DNA of 44,784 nucleotides from Vibrio zhanjiangensis (GTDB taxonomy: Bacteria; Pseudomonadota; Gammaproteobacteria; Enterobacterales; Vibrionaceae). The DNA is taken from assembly GCF_030161235.1 (NCBI RefSeq), contig NZ_BSPW01000003.1:1-44784 (forward strand), given 5' to 3'. Positions 24,759 through 33,315 of this stretch are shown one piece after another. A program made the position numbers and the translations under genes. Below the pieces are notes generated by a model. It did not search any database. It saw only the letters and a list, made by a program, of their open reading frames with translations, and was not told where the DNA came from. Position 1 is the first letter of the stretch, and every line of letters starts with the position of its first letter.

Positions 24759-24768
24759 CTGTAAGGAC

Positions 24769-24796
24769 TTGCATCACAAAAAAATGCTCTTATAAT
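24769..24796 (+). promoter_or_regulatory. Promoter of the tRNA array
   Basis: TATAAT at 24791-24796 with CTTGCA (24769-24774, 16-bp spacer) or TTGCAT (24770-24775, 15-bp spacer) as the -35, followed by a GC-rich discriminator (TCGCAGCCC) typical of stable-RNA promoters. The first tRNA begins 32 bases after the -10. No other promoter-like sequence is obvious inside the array, so it is probably one transcript. Confidence 0.7.
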
Positions 24797-24828
24797 TCGC
24801 AGCCCTACACGACATAAACGTTGTGAAT

Positions 24829-24904
24829 GCGACACTAGCTCAGTTGGTAGAGCGCAACCTTGCCAAGGTTGAGGTCACGAGTTCGAACCTCGTGTGTCGC
24901 TCCA
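24829..24904 (+). tRNA. tRNA-Gly (anticodon GCC), copy 1
   Basis: 76 bases with encoded CCA. Acceptor stem GCGACAC/GTGTCGC, D-loop AGTTGGTA with G18-G19, anticodon stem CAACC/GGTTG around TTGCCAA (anticodon GCC), T-arm ACGAG-TTCGAAC-CTCGT, discriminator T. All standard features intact. Confidence 0.98.
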
Positions 24905-24942
24905 GATTTATAGTTGTCATCATACTTAATGGTGAATACGGA

Positions 24943-25019
<77 letters not shown>

Positions 25020-25024
25020 AATTT

Positions 25025-25100
25025 GCGACACTAGCTCAGTTGGTAGAGCGCAACCTTGCCAAGGTTGAGGTCACGAGTTCGAACCTCGTGTGTCGCTCCA
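25025..25100 (+). tRNA. tRNA-Gly (GCC), copy 2
   Basis: Same sequence as copy 1, complete with CCA, five bases after the preceding initiator tRNA. Confidence 0.98.
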
Positions 25101-25137
25101 ATTTATAGTTGTCATCATGCTTAATGGTGAATACGGA

Positions 25138-25214
<77 letters not shown>

Positions 25215-25219
25215 AATTT

Positions 25220-25295
25220 GCGACACTAGCTCAGTTGGTAGAGCGCAACCTTGCCAAGGTTGAGGTCACGAGTTCGAACCTCGTGTGTCGCTCCA
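25220..25295 (+). tRNA. tRNA-Gly (GCC), copy 3
   Basis: Intact third copy, identical to the other two. It is the last normal glycine tRNA; the next three units are the altered copies. Confidence 0.98.
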
Positions 25296-25331
25296 GATTT
25301 ATAGTTGTCATCATACTTAATGGTGAAGCAA

Positions 25332-25421
25332 GCGACACTGGCTCTGTTGATAGAGCGCAACCTTGCCAAGGTTGAGGTCACGCCTTTTTATTATGAATAG
25401 GGAACCTCGTGTGTCGCTCCA
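25332..25421 (+). pseudogene. tRNA-Gly-like sequence A, rebuilt T-arm
   Basis: 90 bases. Acceptor stem, D-stem, anticodon stem, GCC anticodon, discriminator T and CCA are those of the normal tRNA-Gly. The eight T-arm bases between ACG and CCTCGT are replaced by 22 bases (CCTTTTT...AGGGAA) that can fold into their own hairpin. The D-loop reads TGTTGATA instead of AGTTGGTA, losing A14 and G19, the bases that hold the normal tertiary core with U8 and the T-loop. It cannot be a canonical tRNA; pseudogene or special tRNA-like RNA are both possible. Confidence 0.85.
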
Positions 25422-25456
25422 ATTTATAGTTGTCATCATGCTTAATGGTGAAGCAA

Positions 25457-25546
25457 GCGACACTCGCTCTGTTGATAGAGCGCAATCTTGCTAAGATTGA
25501 GGTCACGCCTTTTTATTATGAATAGGGAACCTCGTGTGTCGCTCCA
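25457..25546 (+). pseudogene. tRNA-Gly-like sequence B, rebuilt T-arm, GCU anticodon
   Basis: Same D-loop changes and same T-arm replacement as copy A. In addition the anticodon stem is CAATC/GATTG instead of CAACC/GGTTG, a paired C-G to T-A exchange that keeps the stem, and the anticodon loop is TTGCTAA, giving GCU (a serine anticodon). C36, an identity base for glycyl-tRNA synthetase, is lost. Acceptor stem and CCA are intact. Confidence 0.85.
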
Positions 25547-25582
25547 GATTTATAGTTGTCATCATACTTAATGGTGAAGCAA

Positions 25583-25672
25583 GCGACACTCGCTCTGTTG
25601 ATAGAGCGCAATCTTGCTAAGATTGAGGTCACGCCTTTTTATTATGAATAGGGAACCTCGTGTGTCGCTCCA
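25583..25672 (+). pseudogene. tRNA-Gly-like sequence C, rebuilt T-arm, GCU anticodon
   Basis: Appears identical to copy B over its 90 bases, including the compensatory anticodon-stem pair and the 22-base T-arm replacement. It is followed by a spacer that returns to the normal fMet-type spacer and the third initiator tRNA. Confidence 0.85.
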
Positions 25673-25710
25673 GATTTATAGTTGTCATCATGCTTAATGA
25701 TGAATATGGA

Positions 25711-25787
<77 letters not shown>

Positions 25788-26081
25788 AATTTTTCTTTTT
25801 TGTAGCTCAATGTATTTAAAATTTATCTATTCATAAGAAAAATAAGTCTTATCGATTGATAGTTGGTACCAGAAGCTAAATTCCTCTTAGACTAGATGCT
25901 AGAAGTGGCACAAAGTCATTGCTCTTTTTTATAATGCTGAGAAGCATAAACCACAAAATTGCCGAGTTTTCCAGCTAAGCCATTACATAAAGCGTTTTTA
26001 ACGCTGAAGCAGTATTGTCTTTTGCTTCCTGCCTCCGCTAAAGCCACAAAATATCTGGATTTGATTAAAAAGCTAACAGAC

Positions 26082-26109
26082 TTATCCACAGAATTTTTCT
26101 TGTGGATAA
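26082..26109. promoter_or_regulatory. Inverted pair of perfect DnaA boxes
   Basis: TTATCCACA at 26082-26090 and its exact reverse complement TGTGGATAA at 26101-26109, ten bases apart. TTATCCACA is the highest-affinity (R1-type) DnaA-box sequence known from E. coli oriC. The pair could also form an RNA hairpin, but neither side has a U-run, so a protein-binding role is more likely. Confidence 0.6.
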
Positions 26110-26308
26110 AGTGGTGAGTAACTTGAAAATTAATTCAATTTCAGAAGAACTATAAATGATCTTTTTGGCAATTGAAGGGTTTTTTTCTTATTATGAATCT
26201 CTATAACTCTATGTATATAAAAGATTTTGTTGGAAAATTTAATGCCGCTTGGAATTATTTACTTGATCATTAAGTGATTATTTATTGATCTTGGTCATAG
26301 GTACTAAA

Positions 26309-26365
26309 TGTGATTAACTTCTGTTTCTGAAAGGAAACAATCAAGCAAATTTTGATTTTTCCACA
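26309..26365. promoter_or_regulatory. Additional DnaA-box matches
   Basis: TTTTCCACA at 26357-26365 fits the relaxed consensus TTWTNCACA. TGTGATTAA at 26309-26317 is a minus-strand box with one mismatch. Together with the inverted pair this gives three consensus matches and one near match in about 290 bases. Near matches in AT-rich DNA occur by chance, so these are weaker evidence than the inverted pair. Confidence 0.4.
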
Positions 26366-26417
26366 TTTACTATCTTTAGAGCCAGGTCATATTATTGCCA
26401 ATGAATTTATGAAACTT

Positions 26418-27530
26418 TTACGCGTCTCTTGGCAATCCTTTCTGAACAATTCTTATCAGCCTATCCAGCTTAGTTGAAGAGTTAGGAATTTGTGTGACTT
26501 GCTGCTCAATTGCCCAATTAATATGTTCATCTAATGCCGTACTCATCCCTAACCGTTGTTTGAGTGCATCGATAATAGTAGTTGAATATGGGGCATTGCC
26601 CATCGCAATGGCTAAATTTCGCAGCCATTGCATGTGCCCTATTCTACGAATGGCTGATCCTTGCATGTTTTCCAAAAAGGTTTTTTCATCCCATGCAAAA
26701 AGAGCAACAAGATCTGGGGAAGATAAAACCGTGCGGCGGTGAAAGTCTTCTTCATGAGTCAATTTTGCAAAGCGGTTCCATGGGCAGACGAGCTGGCAGT
26801 CATCACACCCATAAATGCGGTTTCCTATAAGCTTGCGAAATTCCTCGGGAATAACACCGCTAAATTCAATGGTCAAATATGAAATGCAGCGCTTGGCGTT
26901 GACGACACCATCTGCAACTATAGCTTGGGTTGGGCAGGAAGTAATGCAGGAGGAACATTTACCACAGTCGCCTTGGTGAGGAGGATCAATAGGGAGAGGC
27001 AAGTCAACTAAGAGCTCCCCTAAGAAAAACCAAGAACCGCAGTCTTTGTCGAGTAGAAGTGAATGCTTTCCCGTCCAACCCAATCCAGCTTTTTGTGCTA
27101 AAGGACGCTCCAATATAGGGGCTGAGTCAACAAAGGGGCGATAGCCATAGTGCCCGACTTCTCGTTCAATCCTTTCTCCGAGCTTTTTTAATTGGTTACG
27201 GACGAGTTTATGATAGTCTCTGCCAAGTGCGTAGCGACTAATATAGGCATGATTTGGTTGTGCAAGGTTGGCGGCGAATTGAGCTTCTGGAGGCAGATAA
27301 TCCATCCGGACACTGATTACTCTCATAGTGCCAGGAACAAGTTCACTAGGTCTTGCTCGCATCATTCCATGTCGAGCCATCCAGTCCATATCCCCGTGGT
27401 ATCCAGCGTCCAACCAGTTTTGTAAGTTGGCCTCATGATCCCGTAAATCAATATCACATATGCCTGCTTTTTGAAAACCAAGCTCTTTTGCCCAGACTTT
27501 GATCTTGTTCGCTAGCTCTTGATAGTTCAT
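26418..27530 (-). CDS. queG: Epoxyqueuosine reductase QueG
   Basis: QueG does the last step of queuosine synthesis in tRNA, reducing epoxyqueuosine with a cobalamin cofactor and two [4Fe-4S] clusters. Visible here: ferredoxin-like clusters C189-C192-C195-C199 and C215, C242-C245-C249, and the proton-donor Asp in RPFVDSAP (D135). C-terminal HEAT-like helices finish the 370-residue protein. In E. coli it is followed by nnr and then tsaE on the same strand; here queG points away from tsaE and no nnr gene lies between. Confidence 0.96.
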   Translation of the reverse strand: MNYQELANKIKVWAKELGFQKAGICDIDLRDHEANLQNWLDAGYHGDMDWMARHGMMRARPSELVPGTMRVISVRMDYLPPEAQFAANLAQPNHAYISRYALGRDYHKLVRNQLKKLGERIEREVGHYGYRPFVDSAPILERPLAQKAGLGWTGKHSLLLDKDCGSWFFLGELLVDLPLPIDPPHQGDCGKCSSCITSCPTQAIVADGVVNAKRCISYLTIEFSGVIPEEFRKLIGNRIYGCDDCQLVCPWNRFAKLTHEEDFHRRTVLSSPDLVALFAWDEKTFLENMQGSAIRRIGHMQWLRNLAIAMGNAPYSTTIIDALKQRLGMSTALDEHINWAIEQQVTQIPNSSTKLDRLIRIVQKGLPRDA

Positions 27531-27729
27531 TCTTATAGCTCTGTGAAATGGGGAGCGGATTTTACCGGATCTTTTTTATTGAATCTAGCAGCCAAAATAG
27601 AGAATTCATGCCAGAATAACAGGAATTTGGTTTTTACTTACACAACAGGTCTTGTCTGATAATTCCAACCCAGTTTACTATTCTTAATCTTTTTGTATTT
27701 ACATCGTCACCCAGCAGAGATTGATCTTC

Positions 27730-28191
27730 ATGACCACGAAACAGTTTGCCCTTAAAGATGAACAGGCCACTATTGACTTGGGAAAGCAGTTGGCAAATCT
27801 ATGTACTAAGCAAACGACTATCTATTTACACGGGAGTTTAGGCGCGGGTAAAACGACGTTGAGCCGAGGCTTTGTGCGAGCTCTTGGCCATTCTGGTAAT
27901 GTTAAAAGCCCGACCTATACCTTAGTTGAGCCATACCTTTTGGGTCAGTGGCAGGTTTATCACTTCGATCTTTATCGTTTATCAGACCCAGAAGAATTGG
28001 AGTTCATGGGAATTCGAGATTATTTTACTTCAGATGCTATTTGTCTTGTGGAGTGGCCTGAGAAAGGAGAAGGACTGCTTCCATGTGCAGATTTGGATAT
28101 TGTGCTGAGTTATGATGGCGAGCAACGCAATGCAGAAATTGTTGCCAACAACGCTTATGGTTCTCAATTAGTTGAGCAATTAGAGTTATGA
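27730..28191 (+). CDS. tsaE: tRNA t6A biosynthesis ATPase TsaE
   Basis: TsaE is the ATPase that resets the TsaBD complex in making threonylcarbamoyl-adenosine at position 37 of ANN-decoding tRNAs. Walker [10 protein letters not shown] (35-43), the conserved segment [19 protein letters not shown] and LVEWPEKG are clear. The ATG at 27730 gives 153 residues, the same as E. coli; a TTG at 27721 is possible because the ribosome site (AGAG) is weak for either. Its stop overlaps the amiB start by four bases (ATGA), implying coupled translation. Confidence 0.96.
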   Translation: MTTKQFALKDEQATIDLGKQLANLCTKQTTIYLHGSLGAGKTTLSRGFVRALGHSGNVKSPTYTLVEPYLLGQWQVYHFDLYRLSDPEELEFMGIRDYFTSDAICLVEWPEKGEGLLPCADLDIVLSYDGEQRNAEIVANNAYGSQLVEQLEL

Positions 28192-29900
28192 CAACCAATA
28201 TATTTTCGAAGCTTGTCTACGCTTTTTGTGTTTTGGTTATACCGGTATCTGTCTGGGCAAACGCTTTACAAGGTATACGAGTGTGGCCATCTCCTGATGA
28301 AACGCGAGTGGTTATTGATCTTGCTTCAGAAGCACAATACAGCTATTTCTCTCTTAGTAGTCCCCAAAGATTGGTCGTTGATCTTGAGCAGACGACTTTA
28401 AATACTAAGCTACCGATGAGTGTTTCTGATAGTCCGGTACTCAAGAATATTAGACGAAGTACCCCCCCAAAAAAAGGCACCTATCGTTTAGTGTTCGAGC
28501 TAAAACGTCGTGTTGATCCTCAGCTGTTTAAACTTGCCCCGACCCCTGGTGGACAATATGGACACAGACTGGTTATTGATATGCCCCATGGAGCCACGTC
28601 GCCTACCGCGCAAGTTACTTCTAAGGTTAGTACACCCAAAGTCAGTCGTGATGCATCACAATTGCTTGGGACAGCCGATATTGTGGTGGCCATTGATGCT
28701 GGCCACGGCGGCGAAGATCCCGGTTCGATAGGCCCCTCTCGTAAGTATGAAAAACATGCGACACTTGCTATATCAAAGAAAATTGCCGATCAGATCAATG
28801 CAGTGCCCGGAATGAAAGCAGTATTAACTCGTCGCGGTGATTACTTTGTTAACCTAAATAAACGCTCTGAAATCGCTCGAACAAATAAGGCCCATCTGTT
28901 GGTCTCTGTACATGCCGATGCGTTTAGTTCTCCTCAGCCACGAGGTGGGTCAGTCTTTGTTCTTAACACTCGCAGGGCTAACTCAGAAATTGCTCGTTGG
29001 GTTGAAAATCATGAGGAACAGTCTCAATTACTAGGTGGCGCAGGCGAGGTTCTGGCGAAAAACAACAGTGATAAAAATATCAGCCAGACTTTGCTGGATT
29101 TGCAATTTAGTCACTCGCAGAAAGAGGGATATAAAGTTGCTACACAGATCTTAAAAGAAATGGGTGGTGTTGGGATTAAGCTACATAAAACAGACCCTGT
29201 AAACGCTAGTTTGGCGGTGCTGAAGTCACCTGATATTCCTTCGGTGTTGGTAGAGACGGGCTTTATCTCTAATCCCAATGAAGAAAGACTGTTGTTTCAA
29301 GCAAGCCACCAAGACAAACTGGCGAGGGCTTTGGCGAAAGCAATTGTGCAGTATTTTGAAGCGAGTCCACCTGAAGGCACCTTGTTTGCTAATCGAGGTA
29401 AGTCGCTCAAACACAAAGTTCAGCGTGGAGAGTCATTGTCTGTTATTGCTAAAAAATATGGAACAGAGACTAAAGCTCTCATGCAAGCCAATAAATTAAA
29501 AAGCTCTAGTTTAGCGATTGGCCAGATATTGATTATTCCTAGAGCAAAAGGCTCAGTACCCATACCTAGACTTAGTAATCCGGTAGAAACGAAAACCATT
29601 ACTCATACTGTTGATAGAGGTGAGTATTTGGGTAAGATTGCCGCCCATTATAAGGTTTCCGTAGCGGATATTAGGCGAGAAAACAACTTACGTACTGATA
29701 CACTTAAGTTGGGACAAAAACTACGTATTACTGTCAGTATGAAAGATCAACCATTGACGAAGCATACCGTCAAACGTGGAGAGTTTTTGGGTAAAATAGC
29801 TCGTCAATACGGAGTGGGTGTCAGTACGATTCGTCAAGCAAACAATTTACGTTCTGATGAACTTGCTGTCGGGCAAGTCTTAATTATTCCTCACAAGTAG
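28188..29900 (+). CDS. amiB: N-acetylmuramoyl-L-alanine amidase AmiB with three LysM domains
   Basis: AmiB cuts the amide bond between N-acetylmuramic acid and the peptide stem, splitting septal peptidoglycan when activated by EnvC. The 570-residue protein has a signal peptide (1-26), an AMIN domain for septal targeting (about 27-130), a zinc amidase_3 domain (about 164-392) with H173, E188, H242 and catalytic E356, and three C-terminal LysM repeats (408-452, 472-516, 525-568). E. coli AmiB (445 residues) lacks LysM; C-terminal LysM is known in Vibrio-type AmiB. envC, its activator, lies 10 kb away in this window. Confidence 0.96.
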   Translation: MTTNIFSKLVYAFCVLVIPVSVWANALQGIRVWPSPDETRVVIDLASEAQYSYFSLSSPQRLVVDLEQTTLNTKLPMSVSDSPVLKNIRRSTPPKKGTYRLVFELKRRVDPQLFKLAPTPGGQYGHRLVIDMPHGATSPTAQVTSKVSTPKVSRDASQLLGTADIVVAIDAGHGGEDPGSIGPSRKYEKHATLAISKKIADQINAVPGMKAVLTRRGDYFVNLNKRSEIARTNKAHLLVSVHADAFSSPQPRGGSVFVLNTRRANSEIARWVENHEEQSQLLGGAGEVLAKNNSDKNISQTLLDLQFSHSQKEGYKVATQILKEMGGVGIKLHKTDPVNASLAVLKSPDIPSVLVETGFISNPNEERLLFQASHQDKLARALAKAIVQYFEASPPEGTLFANRGKSLKHKVQRGESLSVIAKKYGTETKALMQANKLKSSSLAIGQILIIPRAKGSVPIPRLSNPVETKTITHTVDRGEYLGKIAAHYKVSVADIRRENNLRTDTLKLGQKLRITVSMKDQPLTKHTVKRGEFLGKIARQYGVGVSTIRQANNLRSDELAVGQVLIIPHK

Positions 29901-29908
29901 CGACTCGT

Positions 29909-31873
29909 ATGACCATCAAGATTTTACCCGCTAGATTAGCCAACCAGATTGCAGCAGGAGAAGTGGTAGAAAGACCGGCCTCTGTTGTTAAAGAATTGGT
30001 GGAAAATAGTCTCGACTCTGGCGCTACTCGAATTGATGTGGATATCGAGAAGGGGGGAGCAAAGCTTATCCGCGTGAGGGATAACGGTAAAGGTATTGTC
30101 AAAGATGAGCTCAGCTTGGCACTGAGCCGCCATGCGACATCTAAAATCCACACTCTCGATGATCTTGAAGCGATCATGAGCTTGGGTTTTCGCGGAGAAG
30201 CCTTAGCGAGTATTAGTTCAGTATCGCGCTTAACACTAACATCTCGTCCTGCGACACAGGAAAAGGCGTGGTCTGCCTATAGTGAAGGGCGAGAGATGCA
30301 GGTAAAACTGCAGCCCACTGCCCACCCAATCGGTACTACGGTTGAAGTGTTAGACTTATTTTTTAATACTCCGGCTCGTCGCAAATTCCTGCGTACTGAA
30401 AAAACCGAGTTTACTCATATTGACGAGTTGCTCAAGCGTATCGCATTGAGCCGGTTTGAGGTGACAATTAACCTCAAACATAATGGTAAAATGATTAAGC
30501 AATATCGATCAGCTCAGACACAAGCACAAGAAGAAAAACGTATCGCTGCGGTTTGTGGCAGTACCTTTGTTCGTCATATGCTGAATATAAAACTTGAGCA
30601 CAATGGATTGAAATTGCACGGCTGGGTTACTACTCCTGAGGGAGCGAGGCAACAAAGCGACCTTCAGTATTGTTATGTGAATGGGCGGATGATGCGTGAT
30701 AAATTGATCAATCATGCAATACGGCAAAGCTATGAGAATAGCTTGCGCCCAGAACAGTTTGCCACCTATGTATTGTTTATTGAACTCGATCCTCACCAAG
30801 TCGATGTCAATGTGCATCCCGCGAAACATGAAGTGCGTTTCCATCAAGCACGTTTAGTTCATGATTTTATCTATCAAGCCCTCAGTGACGCCTTAGCCCA
30901 AAGTGCTCATATTGAAAAACCACCAGTCAATGTTTCCGCTTTCCATACTGAGAGTGAACCACAGCGACAAGCCGATAGATTTGTTTGTGAAACCGTCAAC
31001 GAGGCCATTGAGCGTATACCTGCTTATCCTGGACAAATTGATTATGAAAAAAAATCTTCGTTTGATGGAAAGCCCAACCAGATCCGAGAGACGCGGCAAA
31101 CCAATGAGTGGCATAGTCGAGATCGACAAGTCGCAAAGTCATCTGGTAAAGAACGATTTGGAGAGCCCGCTCCGAATAAACAACAAGTTGAAGCTTATGC
31201 GCAGCTGTTAAACACACCCGTCGAGAGTAGCTTTTGTCAGACAGTCGAATTAAACGACACCAAACATCATGAAAACATTGGTCTTCCTCCAATTCAGGAA
31301 AAAAGCGTAGAGACGCTGGGAAAAGCAATTTGTGTGATTCATGGTCAATACGTACTTATGGCAGATAAGCAGGGGGCAAGACTGGTATCTCTTGTCCAAG
31401 CTGAGCACATACGTATAAGTGGGCAACTTGCTGTTGATGAGAGAGAGTTGAAAACCCAACCATTACTTATCCCTCTATCACTAAGCTTAAATGAGCGTCA
31501 GATGGAGGCTGCCAAGGCGCATATGTCTATTTTGACGCGATTTGGTATTGATATTAAGTTACGTAATGCAGCATCACTTATAGTGATGGGGGTACCTCAA
31601 CCACTTCGACAACAAAATTTACAACAACTGCTGCCAGATCTGCTATCTTATGCCGCCTCTCTTCCAGAGCAAGAGCAGGGCATGTATTTAGCACAGTTTT
31701 CTACTTGGTTGACAAACCAAATTACCCAGACCAAAAGTGACTACACTTTGTCGGAAGCTATCCATATCATTGCGGAAATTGAGCAACTTTGGCAAGGTGG
31801 ATTACCTTTAGATGACCGTACGTTTGTTTGTCCGGTAGATTTTTCTGCAACGATTGCAGCGATGAATTTATGA
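29909..31873 (+). CDS. mutL: DNA mismatch repair protein MutL
   Basis: MutL couples mismatch recognition by MutS to MutH and UvrD. The N-terminal GHKL ATPase is complete: E29 (KELVENSLD), D58-N59-G60 (DNGKGI), and [10 protein letters not shown] near 93-102. The middle region (about 340-460) is poorly conserved. The C-terminal dimerisation domain has DKQGARLV where endonuclease-type MutL proteins have DQHAAxE, so it lacks the latent nuclease site, as expected in MutH/Dam bacteria. The 654-residue frame ends in a four-base overlap (ATGA) with miaA. Confidence 0.97.
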   Translation: MTIKILPARLANQIAAGEVVERPASVVKELVENSLDSGATRIDVDIEKGGAKLIRVRDNGKGIVKDELSLALSRHATSKIHTLDDLEAIMSLGFRGEALASISSVSRLTLTSRPATQEKAWSAYSEGREMQVKLQPTAHPIGTTVEVLDLFFNTPARRKFLRTEKTEFTHIDELLKRIALSRFEVTINLKHNGKMIKQYRSAQTQAQEEKRIAAVCGSTFVRHMLNIKLEHNGLKLHGWVTTPEGARQQSDLQYCYVNGRMMRDKLINHAIRQSYENSLRPEQFATYVLFIELDPHQVDVNVHPAKHEVRFHQARLVHDFIYQALSDALAQSAHIEKPPVNVSAFHTESEPQRQADRFVCETVNEAIERIPAYPGQIDYEKKSSFDGKPNQIRETRQTNEWHSRDRQVAKSSGKERFGEPAPNKQQVEAYAQLLNTPVESSFCQTVELNDTKHHENIGLPPIQEKSVETLGKAICVIHGQYVLMADKQGARLVSLVQAEHIRISGQLAVDERELKTQPLLIPLSLSLNERQMEAAKAHMSILTRFGIDIKLRNAASLIVMGVPQPLRQQNLQQLLPDLLSYAASLPEQEQGMYLAQFSTWLTNQITQTKSDYTLSEAIHIIAEIEQLWQGGLPLDDRTFVCPVDFSATIAAMNL

Positions 31874-32817
31874 AACAAGAATTACCACTAGCTCTGTTTT
31901 TAATGGGGCCGACCGCATCAGGTAAAACAGATTTAGCTATCCGGCTTCGAGAAAAATTTCCAGTTGAGATCATATCGGTTGATTCGGCGCTTATCTATCA
32001 AGGTATGGATATAGGTACGGCTAAACCAGACAATATTGAGTTGTCAAAGGCACCGCATCGTTTAATCAATATCTTGGATCCCATAGAAGCATACTCAGCG
32101 GCAGACTTTCGTCGTGATGCGCTTAAAGAGATGCATGATATTTCACAGCAGGGCAAAATTCCTCTTCTTGTTGGAGGGACAATGCTTTATTACAAAGCAT
32201 TATTGGAAGGTTTATCACCACTACCCGCTGCAAATCCTGAAATACGTCAGCAAATTGAGCAAGAAGCATTGACGCACGGTTGGGATGTACTGCACGATCA
32301 ACTTAAGCAAGTTGACCCCATATCTGCAAATCGTATCCACCCTAATGATCCCCAAAGATTGTCTCGGGCATTGGAAGTGTATAGAATTTCAGGTAAAACG
32401 TTAACTGAGCTCACACAAACCAAAGGCGATAGTCTTCCGTTTAGGGTGAAGCAGTTTGCGATAGCGCCCAAGGAAAGGGCAGAGCTCCATCGCCGTATAG
32501 AGCTGCGATTTGAGCAGATGATAAAAGCAGGGTTTGAAGATGAGGTTAGGAATTTATACGCTCGTGAGGGATTACATCCTGACCTTCCTTCGATACGCTG
32601 TGTCGGTTATCGGCAGATGTGGGACTATTTGGATGGGAATAGCACGCTTGATGAAGCTATTTTTAAAGGCATTTGTGCTACCCGCCAGTTGGCCAAGCGA
32701 CAGATCACCTGGTTACGCAGCTGGGATGATTTAACTTGGTTAGATAGCGAAAACATAGAACAGGCATTGGAAACTGTATCAAATACGATAGTATCTGACG
32801 GTTTTAGCTGTGTATAA
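31870..32817 (+). CDS. miaA: tRNA dimethylallyltransferase MiaA
   Basis: MiaA adds a dimethylallyl group to A37 of tRNAs reading UNN codons. The P-loop GPTASGKT (13-20), [16 protein letters not shown] and [10 protein letters not shown] are family features; 315 residues versus 316 in E. coli. ATG 31870 is chosen because it overlaps the mutL stop and gives the family N-terminus; the frame extends 14 codons upstream inside mutL. The end of the gene contains TGTGTATAAT (ending at 32818), an extended -10 that may start the RNA described next. Confidence 0.97.
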   Translation: MKQELPLALFLMGPTASGKTDLAIRLREKFPVEIISVDSALIYQGMDIGTAKPDNIELSKAPHRLINILDPIEAYSAADFRRDALKEMHDISQQGKIPLLVGGTMLYYKALLEGLSPLPAANPEIRQQIEQEALTHGWDVLHDQLKQVDPISANRIHPNDPQRLSRALEVYRISGKTLTELTQTKGDSLPFRVKQFAIAPKERAELHRRIELRFEQMIKAGFEDEVRNLYAREGLHPDLPSIRCVGYRQMWDYLDGNSTLDEAIFKGICATRQLAKRQITWLRSWDDLTWLDSENIEQALETVSNTIVSDGFSCV

Positions 32818-32823
32818 TGTGAT

Positions 32824-32913
32824 CGCTTTTGCGTGAATGCACCTTGTAAAAGATCCGTTACTTGAAATTTGGCGCTAAAGCCATCATAACAAGTAACGTC
32901 AGGGTGTTTTTTT
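32824..32913 (+). ncRNA. Candidate small RNA or hfq-leader terminator
   Basis: Between miaA and hfq a nine-bp perfect stem CGTTACTTG (32856-32864)/CAAGTAACG (32890-32898) is flanked by an outer stem CACC (32840-32843)/GGTG (32903-32906) and followed by seven T (32907-32913). TGGC/GCCA can fold in the apical loop. An extended -10 TGTGTATAAT ends at 32818 with only a weak -35, so a transcript of about 90 bases is possible. It may instead be simply the miaA terminator; the long, multi-branched stem is larger than needed for that. Confidence 0.45.
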
Positions 32914-32968
32914 ATTCGTTTAGCTCAGATGCAAAGGCGCACCTAGTATTTCGCGCACCACTAGCTAA

Positions 32969-33271
<303 letters not shown>

Positions 33272-33315
33272 AAAACTGAACTCAAATATTTATATCATTT
33301 TAAGGAGTTGGTTGC

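Larger units (their letters stand above)
25788..26417. other. Gene-free AT-rich gap between tRNA array and queG
   Basis: About 630 bases in which two transcription units converge (tRNA array from the left, queG from the right). I see no ORF with a ribosome site, no tRNA and no strong terminator. Contents: small hairpins ATGCT/AGCAT (around 25934-25947) and AGCGTT/AACGCT (25991-26005), the DnaA boxes listed separately, and long AT-rich stretches (26110-26300). The place between glycine tRNA genes and queG is where I recall datA of E. coli. Confidence 0.6.

Noticed and set aside
31300..31460. Broken endonuclease motif in MutL
   Set aside because: MutH-type bacteria lack DQHAAxE in MutL, so the changed motif is normal for this lineage, not damage.
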